Assembly: GCA_964604705.1 (NCBI GenBank)
Contig: CAZSAP010000003.1
Span: 124,001-188,000 of the forward strand
Source: JAAXVQ01 sp964604705
GTDB taxonomy: Bacteria > Oederibacteriota > JAAXVQ01
Direction of reading: 5' to 3'
Length of the DNA: 64,000 nucleotides
The stretch's first letter is position 1; each line of letters starts with the position of its first letter. Of the stretch, positions 53,582-63,126 are shown piece by piece. Under the pieces are notes generated by a model. It made no database searches, was not told the DNA's origin, and saw nothing but the letters and a program-made list of their open reading frames with translations. The position numbers and the translations under genes are program-made.

Positions 53582-55087
53582 TTACAAGTACACAGTCACC
53601 CCAAGCCCCATGTTTTGCACGTACAGTTTATATCCCGGTTCGTACCAGCTGTACGAAAAATTCAACGTGTATCCATCTCCTTCCCAACCCAATCCCGCTG
53701 TATATGTATTCGCTTGAGATAACGTGGTACTGTAGATATGTGTTCCCAACCTTACCGCTAGGGCTGAAAAAAGCCAATATTCTCCGCCTACAGAAAAAGT
53801 ATTAGAGTTTTTTTGATGTTCATATTGCCCACCGATGAGAAACTCTCTTTCTCGCGAGTGCCAAGACCATGTGCCTAAGACATACTCATAAGAGTCATTT
53901 TGACAAGTTATTCCATAGGACTCTTCTACAGAGTTATTAGCGCTGGATTGGGTTACCTTGCCATCATCATAACTAGTTACAGATACAATAGGGTCATTTG
54001 CAATCGTATATCGTTTATATGACTCCGTCATGTATTCATACTTGAAATGCACACCTAAATCCAAACGTGTATCCTCAGAAGTGCTAAAACGTAGTTGCAC
54101 CATAGGCCAAACAGTGTATATATCCCTTATGTTCTCTGTTTGATCTGTACTTGAGCTAGCTGAGTTACTCGTATAGTCGGTTGCAGAGTTTCCGGTGCCC
54201 GTAACTCTTTGCTTCCAATTATATGTACGATGCACTCGTTCAAATTTATAACCATGTAGGTACTCACCTATACATATTACAGAAAATGCTGTAAACGGTT
54301 TATACACCAGCTGGATGTCTCCGTACGGTTGGTCAAATGTCGTTTCTACTGTACTTCGAATGATGCTCCAGGACTCACTCATTAGAACCAAGTTTCCGTT
54401 TGGCATTCGAGTCCGGATATAATATCCATCTTGAAGAACACTATTGCTTTGATTCCCTTTTTGGTATCCACCATTGATCCCAAATGTTAGCGACTCCTCA
54501 AACTGGTACCCAATTCCCAACTCCCAGTCGCTTTCTTGCTGCATTTGTTTATCCGAATAAACCTCTTGAACCGGCCGCGCATACCGGTATTTAATACCTA
54601 TACCCAACCCCGGGATAACTTCGTAAGCGCCCAGCAAACTACCTGCTGCCAAAGCATGCACGCGCTGCCCCTCATAAAAGCGGGAGTCCCCATAGGTGTG
54701 GGTGTATGTCTCAGCCGTAGATCCAATCTGAAAAACAGCTTGGGAACTAGGGCGCAGCAACACGCCTTGGTAGGCGCCTCCAGTCCCGGCTAATTTTATA
54801 TTTGCTTGTGAAGGCCAAGCGTCATCTTCATGCCTGCGCACCCCATAATCCAGCCGATTTTCGACAGGCAAAAAAACAGCGCCGCTCGGATTTCCAAGAT
54901 TGAAAAGATTAAATTCATTCTTCTCACTTGGTGCAGCAAAAGTGCTATACCCTATCGCTGCAGTACGGGCATCACTCTCAATAGGAAAAAGCTCTTCGAA
55001 AGCCGCAAACGCACTTGGACAGAAACCTAATCCAATAAAAACAGAACAAAAAATATAAGCGATTAACTTCCCCCGGTTCAAATTCAC
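53582..55087 (-). CDS. Outer-membrane beta-barrel protein
   Basis: 501 residues. Signal peptide AYIFCSVFIGLGFCPSAFA. The mature part alternates aromatic and polar residues as strands, with glycine-rich turns (LGIGIKYRYARPVQE, EFLIGGQYEHQKNSNTFSVG), and ends MGLGVTVYL, a barrel-type C-terminus. An early segment (DARTAAIGYSTFAA, then FNLGNPSGAVF) recalls PorV-like proteins but is not a clear match. The gene is richer in A and T than polC. Function unknown; the parallel response regulator lies 42 nt upstream. Confidence 0.7.
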   Translation of the reverse strand: MNLNRGKLIAYIFCSVFIGLGFCPSAFAAFEELFPIESDARTAAIGYSTFAAPSEKNEFNLFNLGNPSGAVFLPVENRLDYGVRRHEDDAWPSQANIKLAGTGGAYQGVLLRPSSQAVFQIGSTAETYTHTYGDSRFYEGQRVHALAAGSLLGAYEVIPGLGIGIKYRYARPVQEVYSDKQMQQESDWELGIGYQFEESLTFGINGGYQKGNQSNSVLQDGYYIRTRMPNGNLVLMSESWSIIRSTVETTFDQPYGDIQLVYKPFTAFSVICIGEYLHGYKFERVHRTYNWKQRVTGTGNSATDYTSNSASSSTDQTENIRDIYTVWPMVQLRFSTSEDTRLDLGVHFKYEYMTESYKRYTIANDPIVSVTSYDDGKVTQSSANNSVEESYGITCQNDSYEYVLGTWSWHSREREFLIGGQYEHQKNSNTFSVGGEYWLFSALAVRLGTHIYSTTLSQANTYTAGLGWEGDGYTLNFSYSWYEPGYKLYVQNMGLGVTVYL

Positions 55088-55129
55088 TCTACCCCCAAGT
55101 TTTGATAACCAAGTCTCTTTTATAAATAG

Positions 55130-55756
55130 TTACTCCCACATTTCACACAATCGTTCATGTCCTATTTTATCCAATAAACCAAATACCCGACAAATAAAAT
55201 CATCAGGTTCAAAGGGTTTAAGAATGTAATCCCGGGCGCCCATCCCGAATCCCTTAATTATATCTGTTTCCTCCGTTCGGGCAGATACGATTATAACCGG
55301 TATCTCAGGACGTATCTGGGTATGAATATAGTGCGTGCTTTCAAAGCCGTTGCGCCCACGATGCATGGTATCGGAAAGGATCAAGTGAGGCTTAGTGGCT
55401 TGAATAGCACGAATCAAGTTTTTATAGTTCATTGTAACCCTTGAAACTGCCCAAACCTGAAGACCCTTAAACTTTGACTTCCACTCCGGGAAACCCAGTA
55501 TCTCCAAAATGAATTTCTCCGCGCCAGCGACATCTTCGTCCCCGTCAATAATCAAAATTCTCAACTTTTTAAAATCAGGATGAATCGAGCGATATCCTAC
55601 ACGCTTATACATACTTGGATCACTAAAGGGAAGAAAGGAACGATCATACAAGGAAGGAAACATTTCAGTTTCCATCCTTGTTTGGCAGCGCTCGTCAAAA
55701 CGCTTCCTACCTAGCAGCCGTACGATACGTCTGAATAGCTTTAATAATGTATTCAT
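55130..55756 (-). CDS. Response regulator with N-terminal extension
   Basis: 208 residues. The first 65 residues are basic and unrecognised. The receiver (about 66-195) has LIIDGDEDV, the phosphorylated aspartate in LILSDTMHRGRNGFE, IIVSART, and DYILKPFEPDD. No output domain follows. GGGGGGCTT precedes the ATG. A short insert (FPEWKSKFKGLQVWAVS) lies between the first helix and the phosphorylation strand. It may work with the hybrid kinase at 58374-62159; this rests on proximity. Confidence 0.75.
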   Translation of the reverse strand: MNTLLKLFRRIVRLLGRKRFDERCQTRMETEMFPSLYDRSFLPFSDPSMYKRVGYRSIHPDFKKLRILIIDGDEDVAGAEKFILEILGFPEWKSKFKGLQVWAVSRVTMNYKNLIRAIQATKPHLILSDTMHRGRNGFESTHYIHTQIRPEIPVIIVSARTEETDIIKGFGMGARDYILKPFEPDDFICRVFGLLDKIGHERLCEMWE

Positions 55757-55987
55757 AAGCCCCCCAGATGTCCCGGCAATAGACCTTAGTTGAAGACCGA
55801 CTACCGATTCTGCTTCTGCTGCAGAAATGAACTCACCCGGAAATTCAAACGATTAGAAGGATAATATGCCTTATAGACATGCCAAACAAGCTCTTTTCAT
55901 AAACCTTATCACTAAACACAAAGCTGCATTTACTCCCATAATCAACCAAACACACTTTCCACTCTAGTTCAATTCATCACCGCCCAA
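55757..55987. other. Gene-free stretch before the response regulator
   Basis: About 230 nt, AT-rich, without a gene, clear promoter or family repeat. Confidence 0.3.
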
Positions 55988-56053
55988 CGAACCCCAGAGT
56001 TCGAACAGATCCGCCCTGCTGCTTGCGGCCGATCTGTCCGAACCCTGGGGTTT
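55988..56053. repeat. Stop-proximal hairpin after the lipoprotein gene
   Basis: AACCCCAGAGTTCGAACAGA (from 55988) is mirrored by TCTGTCCGAACCCTGGGGTT (to 56053) with two or three mismatches and a loop of about 20 nt. No T run follows on either strand. It ends about 15 nt after the lipoprotein stop codon, the same slot as the large elements. Confidence 0.65.
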
Positions 56054-56067
56054 CCAAACCGTTCAGA

Positions 56068-57117
56068 TCAGTTGATGTTGATACGGTTCTGTATCCAAAT
56101 ATCCCCAAAGACATCGGCAATGGTCAGGGAGAAAGGCGTCCCGGCAGCCAACGGCACTGAAGATATATCCGCTTGGAAATAATTCCCTCCGGTGACATAG
56201 AAGACCGGTACTTGCCACTGACGGTACTGCCCGGTTTGCTCTTGGATCCACACGGTAAAACAGGCATTGGGATCGGCCACGCCAATTTGCACGCGCCGGC
56301 AATGCTCGGTATTCCAGGGAATCACCGGCGACATCACCTTGCCGCCCAAAACAGGGTCCCCATGAATATGACCCTTCCGGTGCTCAACGTTCTCAATGAT
56401 GGCATGAAATCCAGGATTCGTGGTCTCATCAAACCACCCTGCCGTATGCCCTTGGTTCGCGATGTAGTAGGAAAAATATTCTTCCCAGTAGTGAATCTCA
56501 GTGGCGGTGGGCAGCGGTACGCAAGCGTTATACACATAAAGTTCAGCGACTTCAATGTATTGATCCTCTGCACCTTCCACCACGATCTCCAGGGTGAACG
56601 AACCACTCCCTGAATTTACCTCAGCTAAGATGGACGTCAAATCGCTTTCCACATAACCTGTATCTCCCGAACTGTCCCTAAGTACCCAATTGCGCCATTG
56701 CCCGCCCTGCTCTTGAACCACCAGTTTCCAGGCAACACTTTCCGAATGACTTGGGACCAAAAGCCGCACCTTTACCGTGGCATTGACCGTGTTGGCGAAG
56801 GCAATGGGAAAGGTTGCCACTTTGCCCCAAGTGCCTTCATTGACCCTTTTGATATACGCACTTTGCCCGTTGGCTATGGTGCGGATGGAGGCATTGTAGC
56901 CTGGAACATCCTGAGCATCGGTCCAATACCACGGCTTAATGGTTGGTGTGCCACCCAAGCGCGCCTCATAAATCACGCCCCCCGGACGCAAGGTGTTGGC
57001 TGATTTTGTCGGTGATTCTGCCGAATTGCCCTTGGGTGCTATCGGATTATTCTTTCCGCACCCGGTTAACATCAACGCGATAACAATACTTCCAACTATG
57101 CCTAGTTTAACATTCAT
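56068..57117 (-). CDS. Predicted lipoprotein of unknown function
   Basis: 349 residues. The lipobox is in IVIALMLTGCGKNNP, giving a lipid-anchored cysteine at about residue 20. The mature part is beta-rich with two similar segments: WKLVVQEQGGQWRNWVL and FTVWIQEQTGQYRQWQVPVF both hold the pattern (V/W)-Q-E-Q-x-G-Q-(W/Y)-R-x-W, so an internal duplication of a jelly-roll-like domain is probable. Carbohydrate binding would fit but is a guess. GGGAGAGTGC precedes the ATG. A 17-bp-arm hairpin lies in the leader. Confidence 0.7.
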   Translation of the reverse strand: MNVKLGIVGSIVIALMLTGCGKNNPIAPKGNSAESPTKSANTLRPGGVIYEARLGGTPTIKPWYWTDAQDVPGYNASIRTIANGQSAYIKRVNEGTWGKVATFPIAFANTVNATVKVRLLVPSHSESVAWKLVVQEQGGQWRNWVLRDSSGDTGYVESDLTSILAEVNSGSGSFTLEIVVEGAEDQYIEVAELYVYNACVPLPTATEIHYWEEYFSYYIANQGHTAGWFDETTNPGFHAIIENVEHRKGHIHGDPVLGGKVMSPVIPWNTEHCRRVQIGVADPNACFTVWIQEQTGQYRQWQVPVFYVTGGNYFQADISSVPLAAGTPFSLTIADVFGDIWIQNRININ

Positions 57118-57136
57118 GATGCACTCTCCCGGTTAA

Positions 57137-57193
57137 ATTAAAGTCGCCCCTTCCTTTTATGATCCCCCCTTTCATGAAGGGTCGCACTTTAAT
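57137..57193. repeat. Hairpin in the leader of the lipoprotein gene
   Basis: ATTAAAGTCGCCCCTT (57137-57152) and AAGGGTCGCACTTTAAT (57177-57193) are nearly perfect inverted repeats around about 24 nt. On the minus strand this sits 20-76 nt upstream of the lipoprotein ATG. It could be an operator or an RNA hairpin. Confidence 0.5.
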
Positions 57194-57449
57194 GATTCTG
57201 GATGCATAAACTATGCCCAGGCAACGGGATAGCAGACATCCTTTGTTTACAAGGCCAAACGAAAAATGCTTCGAGTGGATGGACAGTGAAGAAAGTAATA
57301 TCTTTGGTTATATATATTTCTACTTTTATAGAAAGGACTTTTCGATTTTCAATGACACAACTGCATTCAAAAAACAAAGCATAGGTTCGAAACCTGGTAA
57401 AAACGCGATGGCATTTGTTTTCAGGAAAACCATGGGTTTCCTGAATGTG
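57194..57449. other. AT-rich gap with a stop-proximal hairpin
   Basis: About 250 nt with no convincing gene. TTCAGGAAAA (57420-57429) pairs with TTTCCTGAA (57437-57445), 4 nt from the stop at 57450, and probably terminates that gene. Confidence 0.45.
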
Positions 57450-58370
57450 TCACTCCTCGTTAACGTCCTCACTTTTAACCCAGCCAACAATAAACGTTGT
57501 CTTCACTATGCGCTGGGTCAAAACCGGTCGTTTAACCTGCAATGGCGAATGCATTGCCTTCAAAAGTGTCTCGTTGAGGGTTGGTGGTGGTGCAGAAAAT
57601 ACAACCATCGACCACAATTCACCTTGCGCATTACGGGTTGTCTCCAGCTGCCAACCTGCAGCCCCCTGAGCAAACCGTTGGTAGAGGTTTCCCGGCCAGT
57701 CAAAACCCATACCGCTTTCCTCAGGAACATCAATTTGCTGCGGACTGGTGCGCAACGCGGTGGGCCTGAGGGTGGTGCACGTCGTTGCTTTGCCGTGCGC
57801 TGCAAGCCCGTGCAGATCACCCACCCAACGAAAGATCACCTCCGAGAAGTCTCGGCGCTCCCCAGGGGGACATACTCGTAATACCATGCCGTTCTCACGT
57901 TCGATTCCATAACCATCCAATGCCAAAACCAAAACCACATCCTTCTCCTGCCCAAAGATCGAAAGCAATCTTCCCTTACACTCTTGCCAGACATGCCATT
58001 GGTTGCCGATACGTTTGAAGATTACACAATACGGGTCGGGTGATGCCCCTCCGGCAAAAACAATATACTTTGTACCCTGCCCCTCAATATCCCACCATAC
58101 CAATTTTCCATAAGGAACCGCCGGTGGCATAACTTCAGCGACGAGACCACTCTTCCAGCTAAATTGACTGGATAATGTTTTAAACAATGGATCAGTAGGA
58201 CGGATCTCCTTATGTCCTCGCACACCACTGGCTGTGTCTCCGTCCCAAGGGTGGTGGTCCGCCCACTTTCGTAGCTGTCCGAAAGCCCAGGTTTCATCAG
58301 ACGCCTCTTGGGTCATTGCGTTTTGAGAAAAAGCCAAGAGGAAAATCCCCATCAGACATACCCACCGCAT
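57450..58370 (-). CDS. Secreted protein of unknown function downstream of the hybrid kinase
   Basis: 306 residues from ATG at 58370, with GGAGG inside the end of the kinase gene as ribosome site; GTG at 58373 is an alternative. Signal peptide MGIFLLAFSQNAMTQ. The mature part has many tryptophans and beta strands (YGKLVWWDIEGQGTKYIVFA, VIFKRIGNQWHVWQEC). No family is recognised. The kinase stop and this start are separated by 3 nt, so the two are translationally coupled, suggesting a periplasmic accessory of the sensory system. Confidence 0.7.
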   Translation of the reverse strand: MRWVCLMGIFLLAFSQNAMTQEASDETWAFGQLRKWADHHPWDGDTASGVRGHKEIRPTDPLFKTLSSQFSWKSGLVAEVMPPAVPYGKLVWWDIEGQGTKYIVFAGGASPDPYCVIFKRIGNQWHVWQECKGRLLSIFGQEKDVVLVLALDGYGIERENGMVLRVCPPGERRDFSEVIFRWVGDLHGLAAHGKATTCTTLRPTALRTSPQQIDVPEESGMGFDWPGNLYQRFAQGAAGWQLETTRNAQGELWSMVVFSAPPPTLNETLLKAMHSPLQVKRPVLTQRIVKTTFIVGWVKSEDVNEE

Positions 58371-58373
58371 CAC

Positions 58374-61300
58374 TCAATCCTCCAGCGCTTCACGCACGCG
58401 AATCGCGAGATCTTTCAAGGTGAATGGCTTCTGAATAAAATGAACGTTACCGTCCAAAATCCCTTTATGCGCAATGATGTTGGCGGTATATCCGGACATG
58501 AACAAGGCCTTGACGTGGGGTGAACATGGCGTTATTCTTTTTACCAACTCGGGGCCGTTCATCTCGGGCATGACCACATCTGTCATAAGCAGATCTATTT
58601 TTATATTTTGATTTTCCGCAAGCCGAATGGCTTTGCTGGGCGTATCCGCGCTTAGCACTTGATACCCCAATTTTTCCAACATCTTTTGGCACAGGGCCAA
58701 ACTTCCCGGTTCATCCTCCACTAGGAGCACCGTCTCTTTGCCTTTTACGAGTAGTGTTTCTGCCGTGCCGCTTCCAACATGCACACCTTCCGTCACGCAG
58801 GCGTGGTTATGAAAATAAATCTTCATCGTAGTGCCCTTCCCCGGTTCACTGTACACATTGATGATCCCATCGTTTTGTTTCACTATCCCATACACTGTGG
58901 CGAGGCCGAGTCCAGTCCCCTTACCCAACTCCTTGGTGGTGAAAAACGGTTCAAAGATTTTTCCCTGCGTCTCCTCATCCATGCCACACCCATTGTCACT
59001 AACCGTCAAGAGTACATATCTGTCCGGTGAAAAACCAGGATGGTTGACACAGTACTCCTCCTCTATTTGGCAGAGCTCCGTCTCAATAAGGACTTTGCCT
59101 TCACCGGTTATGGCGTCGCGGGCATTAACACATAGGTTAGCAAGAATTTGATCAATCTGGGAAGGATCCATCTTAACCAAGCATGCTTGGGAGGCCGGCA
59201 CCCAGGTTAACTCAATATCCTCACCAATGAGCCGGCGGAGCATGTTGAGCATGTTCGTTACCGCGGAATTGAGATCCAACACCACGGGAGCAATGGTCTG
59301 CTTGCGTGCAAATGCCAAAAGTTGCCGAGTAAGTTCAGCCGATTGTTGGCCGGCTTTCTCAATCGCCCGTAGGTAACCATTGATGGGCGCCGTCGGAGAT
59401 GTTTCCATGAACGCCAGTTCCAATTCCCCGAGAATCACGGTCAATTTGTTATTGAAATCATGCGCCACACCACCCGCCAACCGACCAATGGATTCCATTT
59501 TTTGAGCTTGCCGCAACTGTGCCTCCAACGACCGTTGCTCTGTGATATCTTCCACCAACTCAATGGCTGCGGTCACTTCCCCTTGGGTATTACGGATGGG
59601 AGAGGACACAACCCGAAAGTTACGTATGCGGTTTCCCGAGGGGGTTTGGGTTAAAGCTTCGTGCACCAGTCCGTCGAGCAAGGTTTTCACAGTAGGGCAG
59701 TACTCACAGATGCCCTCACGAGGGGGAAGATTAAACGCCTGAAAGCATTTGGGACACCTCTGTGGCTCCACCAGTGGAAACCACGCTTTCATCTGTTGAT
59801 TGAGTTCCAACACTTCCATACGCGGGCTGATAAGCGCCACCCCGATTCCAATGTTGTCCACAATGCTACGCAACTTGATCTCACTGGCAAGCAAGGCTTC
59901 CTCTGCACGTTTTTTCTCTGTAATGTCACGAATGATTCCCCGGTAGTGTACCACCGTACCCTGCTCATCCTTCACGGCAGACAACGCACAGTGCGTTATC
60001 ATTTTCGAGCCATCTTTTCTCTTAACACTGACCTCATACTCAGCCGTTCCACGGGTATTCACCATGGCAAGAATCCATTTTCGATCCGGCGGATACACAT
60101 ACACATCCCGCTCCAATTCCAAACTTAAAATCTCTTCTTTGGAAGTGTATCCAAACATGGCAATGCCTTTTTTATTCATGTCCAGTATTTTTCCGTTGGG
60201 TGATGTGATGAAAAGGCCGTCGAATGATTCCTCGAAAAGGGTTCGGTATTTTGCTTCACTTGCGCGTACTTCCTCTTCTGCACGACGCCTCTCCTGGTGC
60301 AATCGGATCCTGTCCAGCGATACTGCCAAGTGGCTTGCTAGCGCCGCCAGAAACGCTAATTCCGACGGGGTAGGTACACGCACCCCCTCTTCCCCAAAAC
60401 TTCCTGTCCCTACCACCCCCACTTTTTGATCCAGAACAAACACAGGCAAATTCACCACGGTACGCATATTTAGACTGGCAACAAGAGCTTGATTCAAACG
60501 GGCATCGGTGCGTGCATCCTCAATCACCAGGGGCTCCATGGATGCCGCCAGTGCCTCAAGATAACGATCGTCTTTAATCGGAAGCGTAGCCGTCCATTCC
60601 TCGGACATAACCGTCTCGCTCATTTTCCCACTGGCTGTCAAAGCCTTGAAATGAGTCTTGTCTTCCGAAAGAAGATACACCCACAAGCTTTGATACCCGA
60701 GTACTTGCTTCACTTCTTCGAGCGCCTTGTTTAGGCTCTCTGTATAGGTTTGCGCTAACTCCAAAGCCTTAGAAAGCCGCAACAGGGCATGAGAGTGTTT
60801 TACTTTCTCCTGTAACGCGCGTTCCATGCACTGCCGATCTTCACGTATCCGCATCGCTGTAATACCGAACGCCAAATCTCCGGCCAATTCTCCCAAAAGA
60901 CGGATCTCAGGCTCCGTGATGGCCGCGACCTCGGAGGAATAGATCATAAGCACACCGAAAACATAACCCTTTTCATCTTTAAGCGGAAGTGCGATTCCCG
61001 AACGATACCCTCGCTTAAACGCATTTTCCCGCCATGGTGTCATTCGCGGATCGGTGGAAAAGTCCTGAACATAAACGGTTTCACCGTTTCGAATGACCAT
61101 GCCGGCAGGTCCTCGACCGCGCTCTTCCGCCTCGGACCAAGTGAGTTTAGCGTTGGCGATGTACCCACTCTCAACCCCTGCCCAGGCCACGGGGCGTATG
61201 GTCTTCCCCACATCTTGCTCGGCAAATCCCACCCACGCCATGCGATAACCCGCTTCATCGCAAATAATCTTACAAATATCGTTAAGCAGCGTCTGCTCGT

Positions 61301-62159
61301 CTACCGCACGTAAAAGTGTTTGGTTACAATCACTAATGGCACGCAGTTCACGATTGATGCGGCGTACGATTTCCTCATTGCGTTTGCGATCAGTGCTTTC
61401 CCGATTACTGGCCCGATAACCGAGCCAAGTTCCATCCGAACCAAACACAGGTTGGCAAATATGTTCAATCCAGTGTTCGCTTCCATCACGAGCTTTAATT
61501 CGAAAATCCAATTGAGTACTGGTGTGCAGGCCTTCCAACGTCTCAGAAAAATGTCTTTCAACCATCGCACGTTCATCCTCATGCACAATTTTCGTGAACA
61601 AGGTCGCGTCTTGAATAAATTCATTGGCGGAATAGCCGGTTATTCGCTCGCATGCGGGAGAAACATAGATAAAGGCCCCGGTCGTATCCAGCCACGTTTC
61701 CCAGTCGTAGGTAAAATCAGCAACAATCCTATATTTATCAGCCATACTGCTGCCTGCGGGATCGTTTTCCAGGTTGCTTGAGAGCGTGGGCTCGGGGACT
61801 GCGCAAACACGCCAGACTGTCCCCCCATTGGCCAAGCCCCATACATACCCGTGGACGGGGTACACGCTGCCATTTTTAGGACGGAAAGTGCTGCTCGGAA
61901 ACGCAAACCAGCGTCCTTGAATTTTTTGTTTCTGGGTTGGAAGTTCAGAAAAACCTAGATCGGCAATCGTTCCCTTGAAAAGTTCCTCCCGCGAATACCC
62001 GGAGAGCGTTATACCTAAGTCATTGACGGCAATTATTCGTCCGTTGGGTTGAGCAACAAACAGGGCATCCAAAGCATCCTTGAAAAGCAGATTGCTAAAC
62101 TCATTCGGATTGAATAAGTCAAATGGAATAGACGCATCGTGTGAAGCGCTATCATGCAT
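58374..62159 (-). CDS. Soluble hybrid sensor histidine kinase (PAS-PAS-GAF-GAF-PAS-PAS-HK-REC)
   Basis: 1261 residues with no membrane segment. PAS domains are at about 25-125 (DALFVAQPNGRIIAVND) and 140-262. GAF domains are at about 275-430 and 455-610. PAS 3 lies at about 625-745 (GLFITSPNGKILDMNKKG). PAS 4 (750-870) carries a CPKC...CEYC pair. The phosphoacceptor is in GGVAHDFNNKLTVILGEL. The ATPase has NLCVNARDAI, VSDNGCGMD and GKGTGLGLATVYG. The C-terminal receiver has VEDEPG and LLMTDVVMPEMNG. It probably senses small ligands or redox state in the cytoplasm and passes phosphate to its own receiver; no DNA-binding partner is adjacent. Confidence 0.93.
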   Translation of the reverse strand: MHDSASHDASIPFDLFNPNEFSNLLFKDALDALFVAQPNGRIIAVNDLGITLSGYSREELFKGTIADLGFSELPTQKQKIQGRWFAFPSSTFRPKNGSVYPVHGYVWGLANGGTVWRVCAVPEPTLSSNLENDPAGSSMADKYRIVADFTYDWETWLDTTGAFIYVSPACERITGYSANEFIQDATLFTKIVHEDERAMVERHFSETLEGLHTSTQLDFRIKARDGSEHWIEHICQPVFGSDGTWLGYRASNRESTDRKRNEEIVRRINRELRAISDCNQTLLRAVDEQTLLNDICKIICDEAGYRMAWVGFAEQDVGKTIRPVAWAGVESGYIANAKLTWSEAEERGRGPAGMVIRNGETVYVQDFSTDPRMTPWRENAFKRGYRSGIALPLKDEKGYVFGVLMIYSSEVAAITEPEIRLLGELAGDLAFGITAMRIREDRQCMERALQEKVKHSHALLRLSKALELAQTYTESLNKALEEVKQVLGYQSLWVYLLSEDKTHFKALTASGKMSETVMSEEWTATLPIKDDRYLEALAASMEPLVIEDARTDARLNQALVASLNMRTVVNLPVFVLDQKVGVVGTGSFGEEGVRVPTPSELAFLAALASHLAVSLDRIRLHQERRRAEEEVRASEAKYRTLFEESFDGLFITSPNGKILDMNKKGIAMFGYTSKEEILSLELERDVYVYPPDRKWILAMVNTRGTAEYEVSVKRKDGSKMITHCALSAVKDEQGTVVHYRGIIRDITEKKRAEEALLASEIKLRSIVDNIGIGVALISPRMEVLELNQQMKAWFPLVEPQRCPKCFQAFNLPPREGICEYCPTVKTLLDGLVHEALTQTPSGNRIRNFRVVSSPIRNTQGEVTAAIELVEDITEQRSLEAQLRQAQKMESIGRLAGGVAHDFNNKLTVILGELELAFMETSPTAPINGYLRAIEKAGQQSAELTRQLLAFARKQTIAPVVLDLNSAVTNMLNMLRRLIGEDIELTWVPASQACLVKMDPSQIDQILANLCVNARDAITGEGKVLIETELCQIEEEYCVNHPGFSPDRYVLLTVSDNGCGMDEETQGKIFEPFFTTKELGKGTGLGLATVYGIVKQNDGIINVYSEPGKGTTMKIYFHNHACVTEGVHVGSGTAETLLVKGKETVLLVEDEPGSLALCQKMLEKLGYQVLSADTPSKAIRLAENQNIKIDLLMTDVVMPEMNGPELVKRITPCSPHVKALFMSGYTANIIAHKGILDGNVHFIQKPFTLKDLAIRVREALED

Positions 62160-62179
62160 TGCACACCAACTTTCTGTTC

Positions 62180-62209
62180 TAGACGATCTCGTCTAAAATC
62201 AGCGCTGAT
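62180..62209. promoter_or_regulatory. Two palindromes upstream of the hybrid kinase
   Basis: TAGACGA-TC-TCGTCTA (62180-62195) and the perfect 12-bp ATCAGCGCTGAT (62198-62209) lie within 50 nt upstream of the ATG. They look like operator sites; no clear promoter boxes were found nearby. Confidence 0.4.
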
Positions 62210-62495
62210 CTGATACATTCCATTTTCCACCCTGCTTTGCGCATCAACCTTTACGATAAATCAAAAAAGCACTGGCTTCTCACACCCTTCTTTCAGCTAG
62301 CCTTTATTTTTGCATTTGCATGTTTCACTTGATTAAGCTCGAAAAATCGATATGTAACCTGGGTAACGTACTCGGTGTTCTTTGCATTTACTTCAAAAGT
62401 TTAAATCTTTTGCTATTCAGATACAATCATTTTTTTGTTCCTCACAGCGTGCTCAATCATGCTGTGCAGCCACTGGACAGACTCAAACAACCAGC
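62210..62495. other. Gene-free AT-rich stretch
   Basis: About 285 nt between the kinase leader and the nitroreductase stop. A small dyad CACAGCGTG...CATGCTGTG (about 62444-62468) is the only structure seen; it has no T run. Confidence 0.4.
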
Positions 62496-63116
62496 TTACT
62501 CCAACACTCGAATCAACTCTTCCACCGATCGCTTCGCCGGTCCCCGGGTTGTGCGTACTGGATACCCCACCGGTATGACGGCCATGAATTCACCCTGCGC
62601 TTCCCCCAACAAGGCGAGGACCTCGTCTTTGAGCAGATACAAAATGCCAAACCACACCGAAGCCAATCCCAAGGACGTAGCCGCAAGCATGAGGTTCTCT
62701 ACAGCCGCCGCCGAGCTTTGAATTTCCATGGTCCTAAAAAAATCATGCCCCGATGCACCTTCGATTTGAAAAAGCTTGCTGCCGTGCTCAATAAGTTCGC
62801 CGGTGTTCACCACAGCCACCACCACCGGAGCGTTGACAATGGTACGCGCCGCCAGACGCAGCAATACCGATGCGGTCCGGGGAAACCGATCCAGCCTGCG
62901 ATTGATCAAGTCTGCCAGCGCCTGCTTCTTTTGACCACGCAAGATGATAAAGTGCCAGGACTGTTGGTTGTGCGCTGAGGGCGCACGATTGGCCGCATTG
63001 AGAAGCGCCATGAGATCGGCGTCGGACACCTCTTGCTCCGTGAATTGACGAACACTCCTCCGCGCGCCGATAACCTCCAAAACCGAGTTGGATGAAGATA
63101 AACTTGGTGTAGCCAT
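62496..63116 (-). CDS. Nitroreductase-family FMN oxidoreductase
   Basis: 206 residues from ATG at 63116, fixed by AAGGAGG five nt upstream. FMN-binding arginines are in GARRSVRQFTEQEV and the NRAPSAHNQQSWHFIIL block is typical. The C-terminus has SLGLASVWFGILY and IPVGYPVRTT. It probably reduces nitro compounds or quinones, or acts as a dehalogenase or cofactor-modifying enzyme. It starts 10 nt after the stop of the radical SAM gene, so the two form an operon. Confidence 0.9.
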   Translation of the reverse strand: MATPSLSSSNSVLEVIGARRSVRQFTEQEVSDADLMALLNAANRAPSAHNQQSWHFIILRGQKKQALADLINRRLDRFPRTASVLLRLAARTIVNAPVVVAVVNTGELIEHGSKLFQIEGASGHDFFRTMEIQSSAAAVENLMLAATSLGLASVWFGILYLLKDEVLALLGEAQGEFMAVIPVGYPVRTTRGPAKRSVEELIRVLE

Positions 63117-63126
63117 ACATTCCTCC

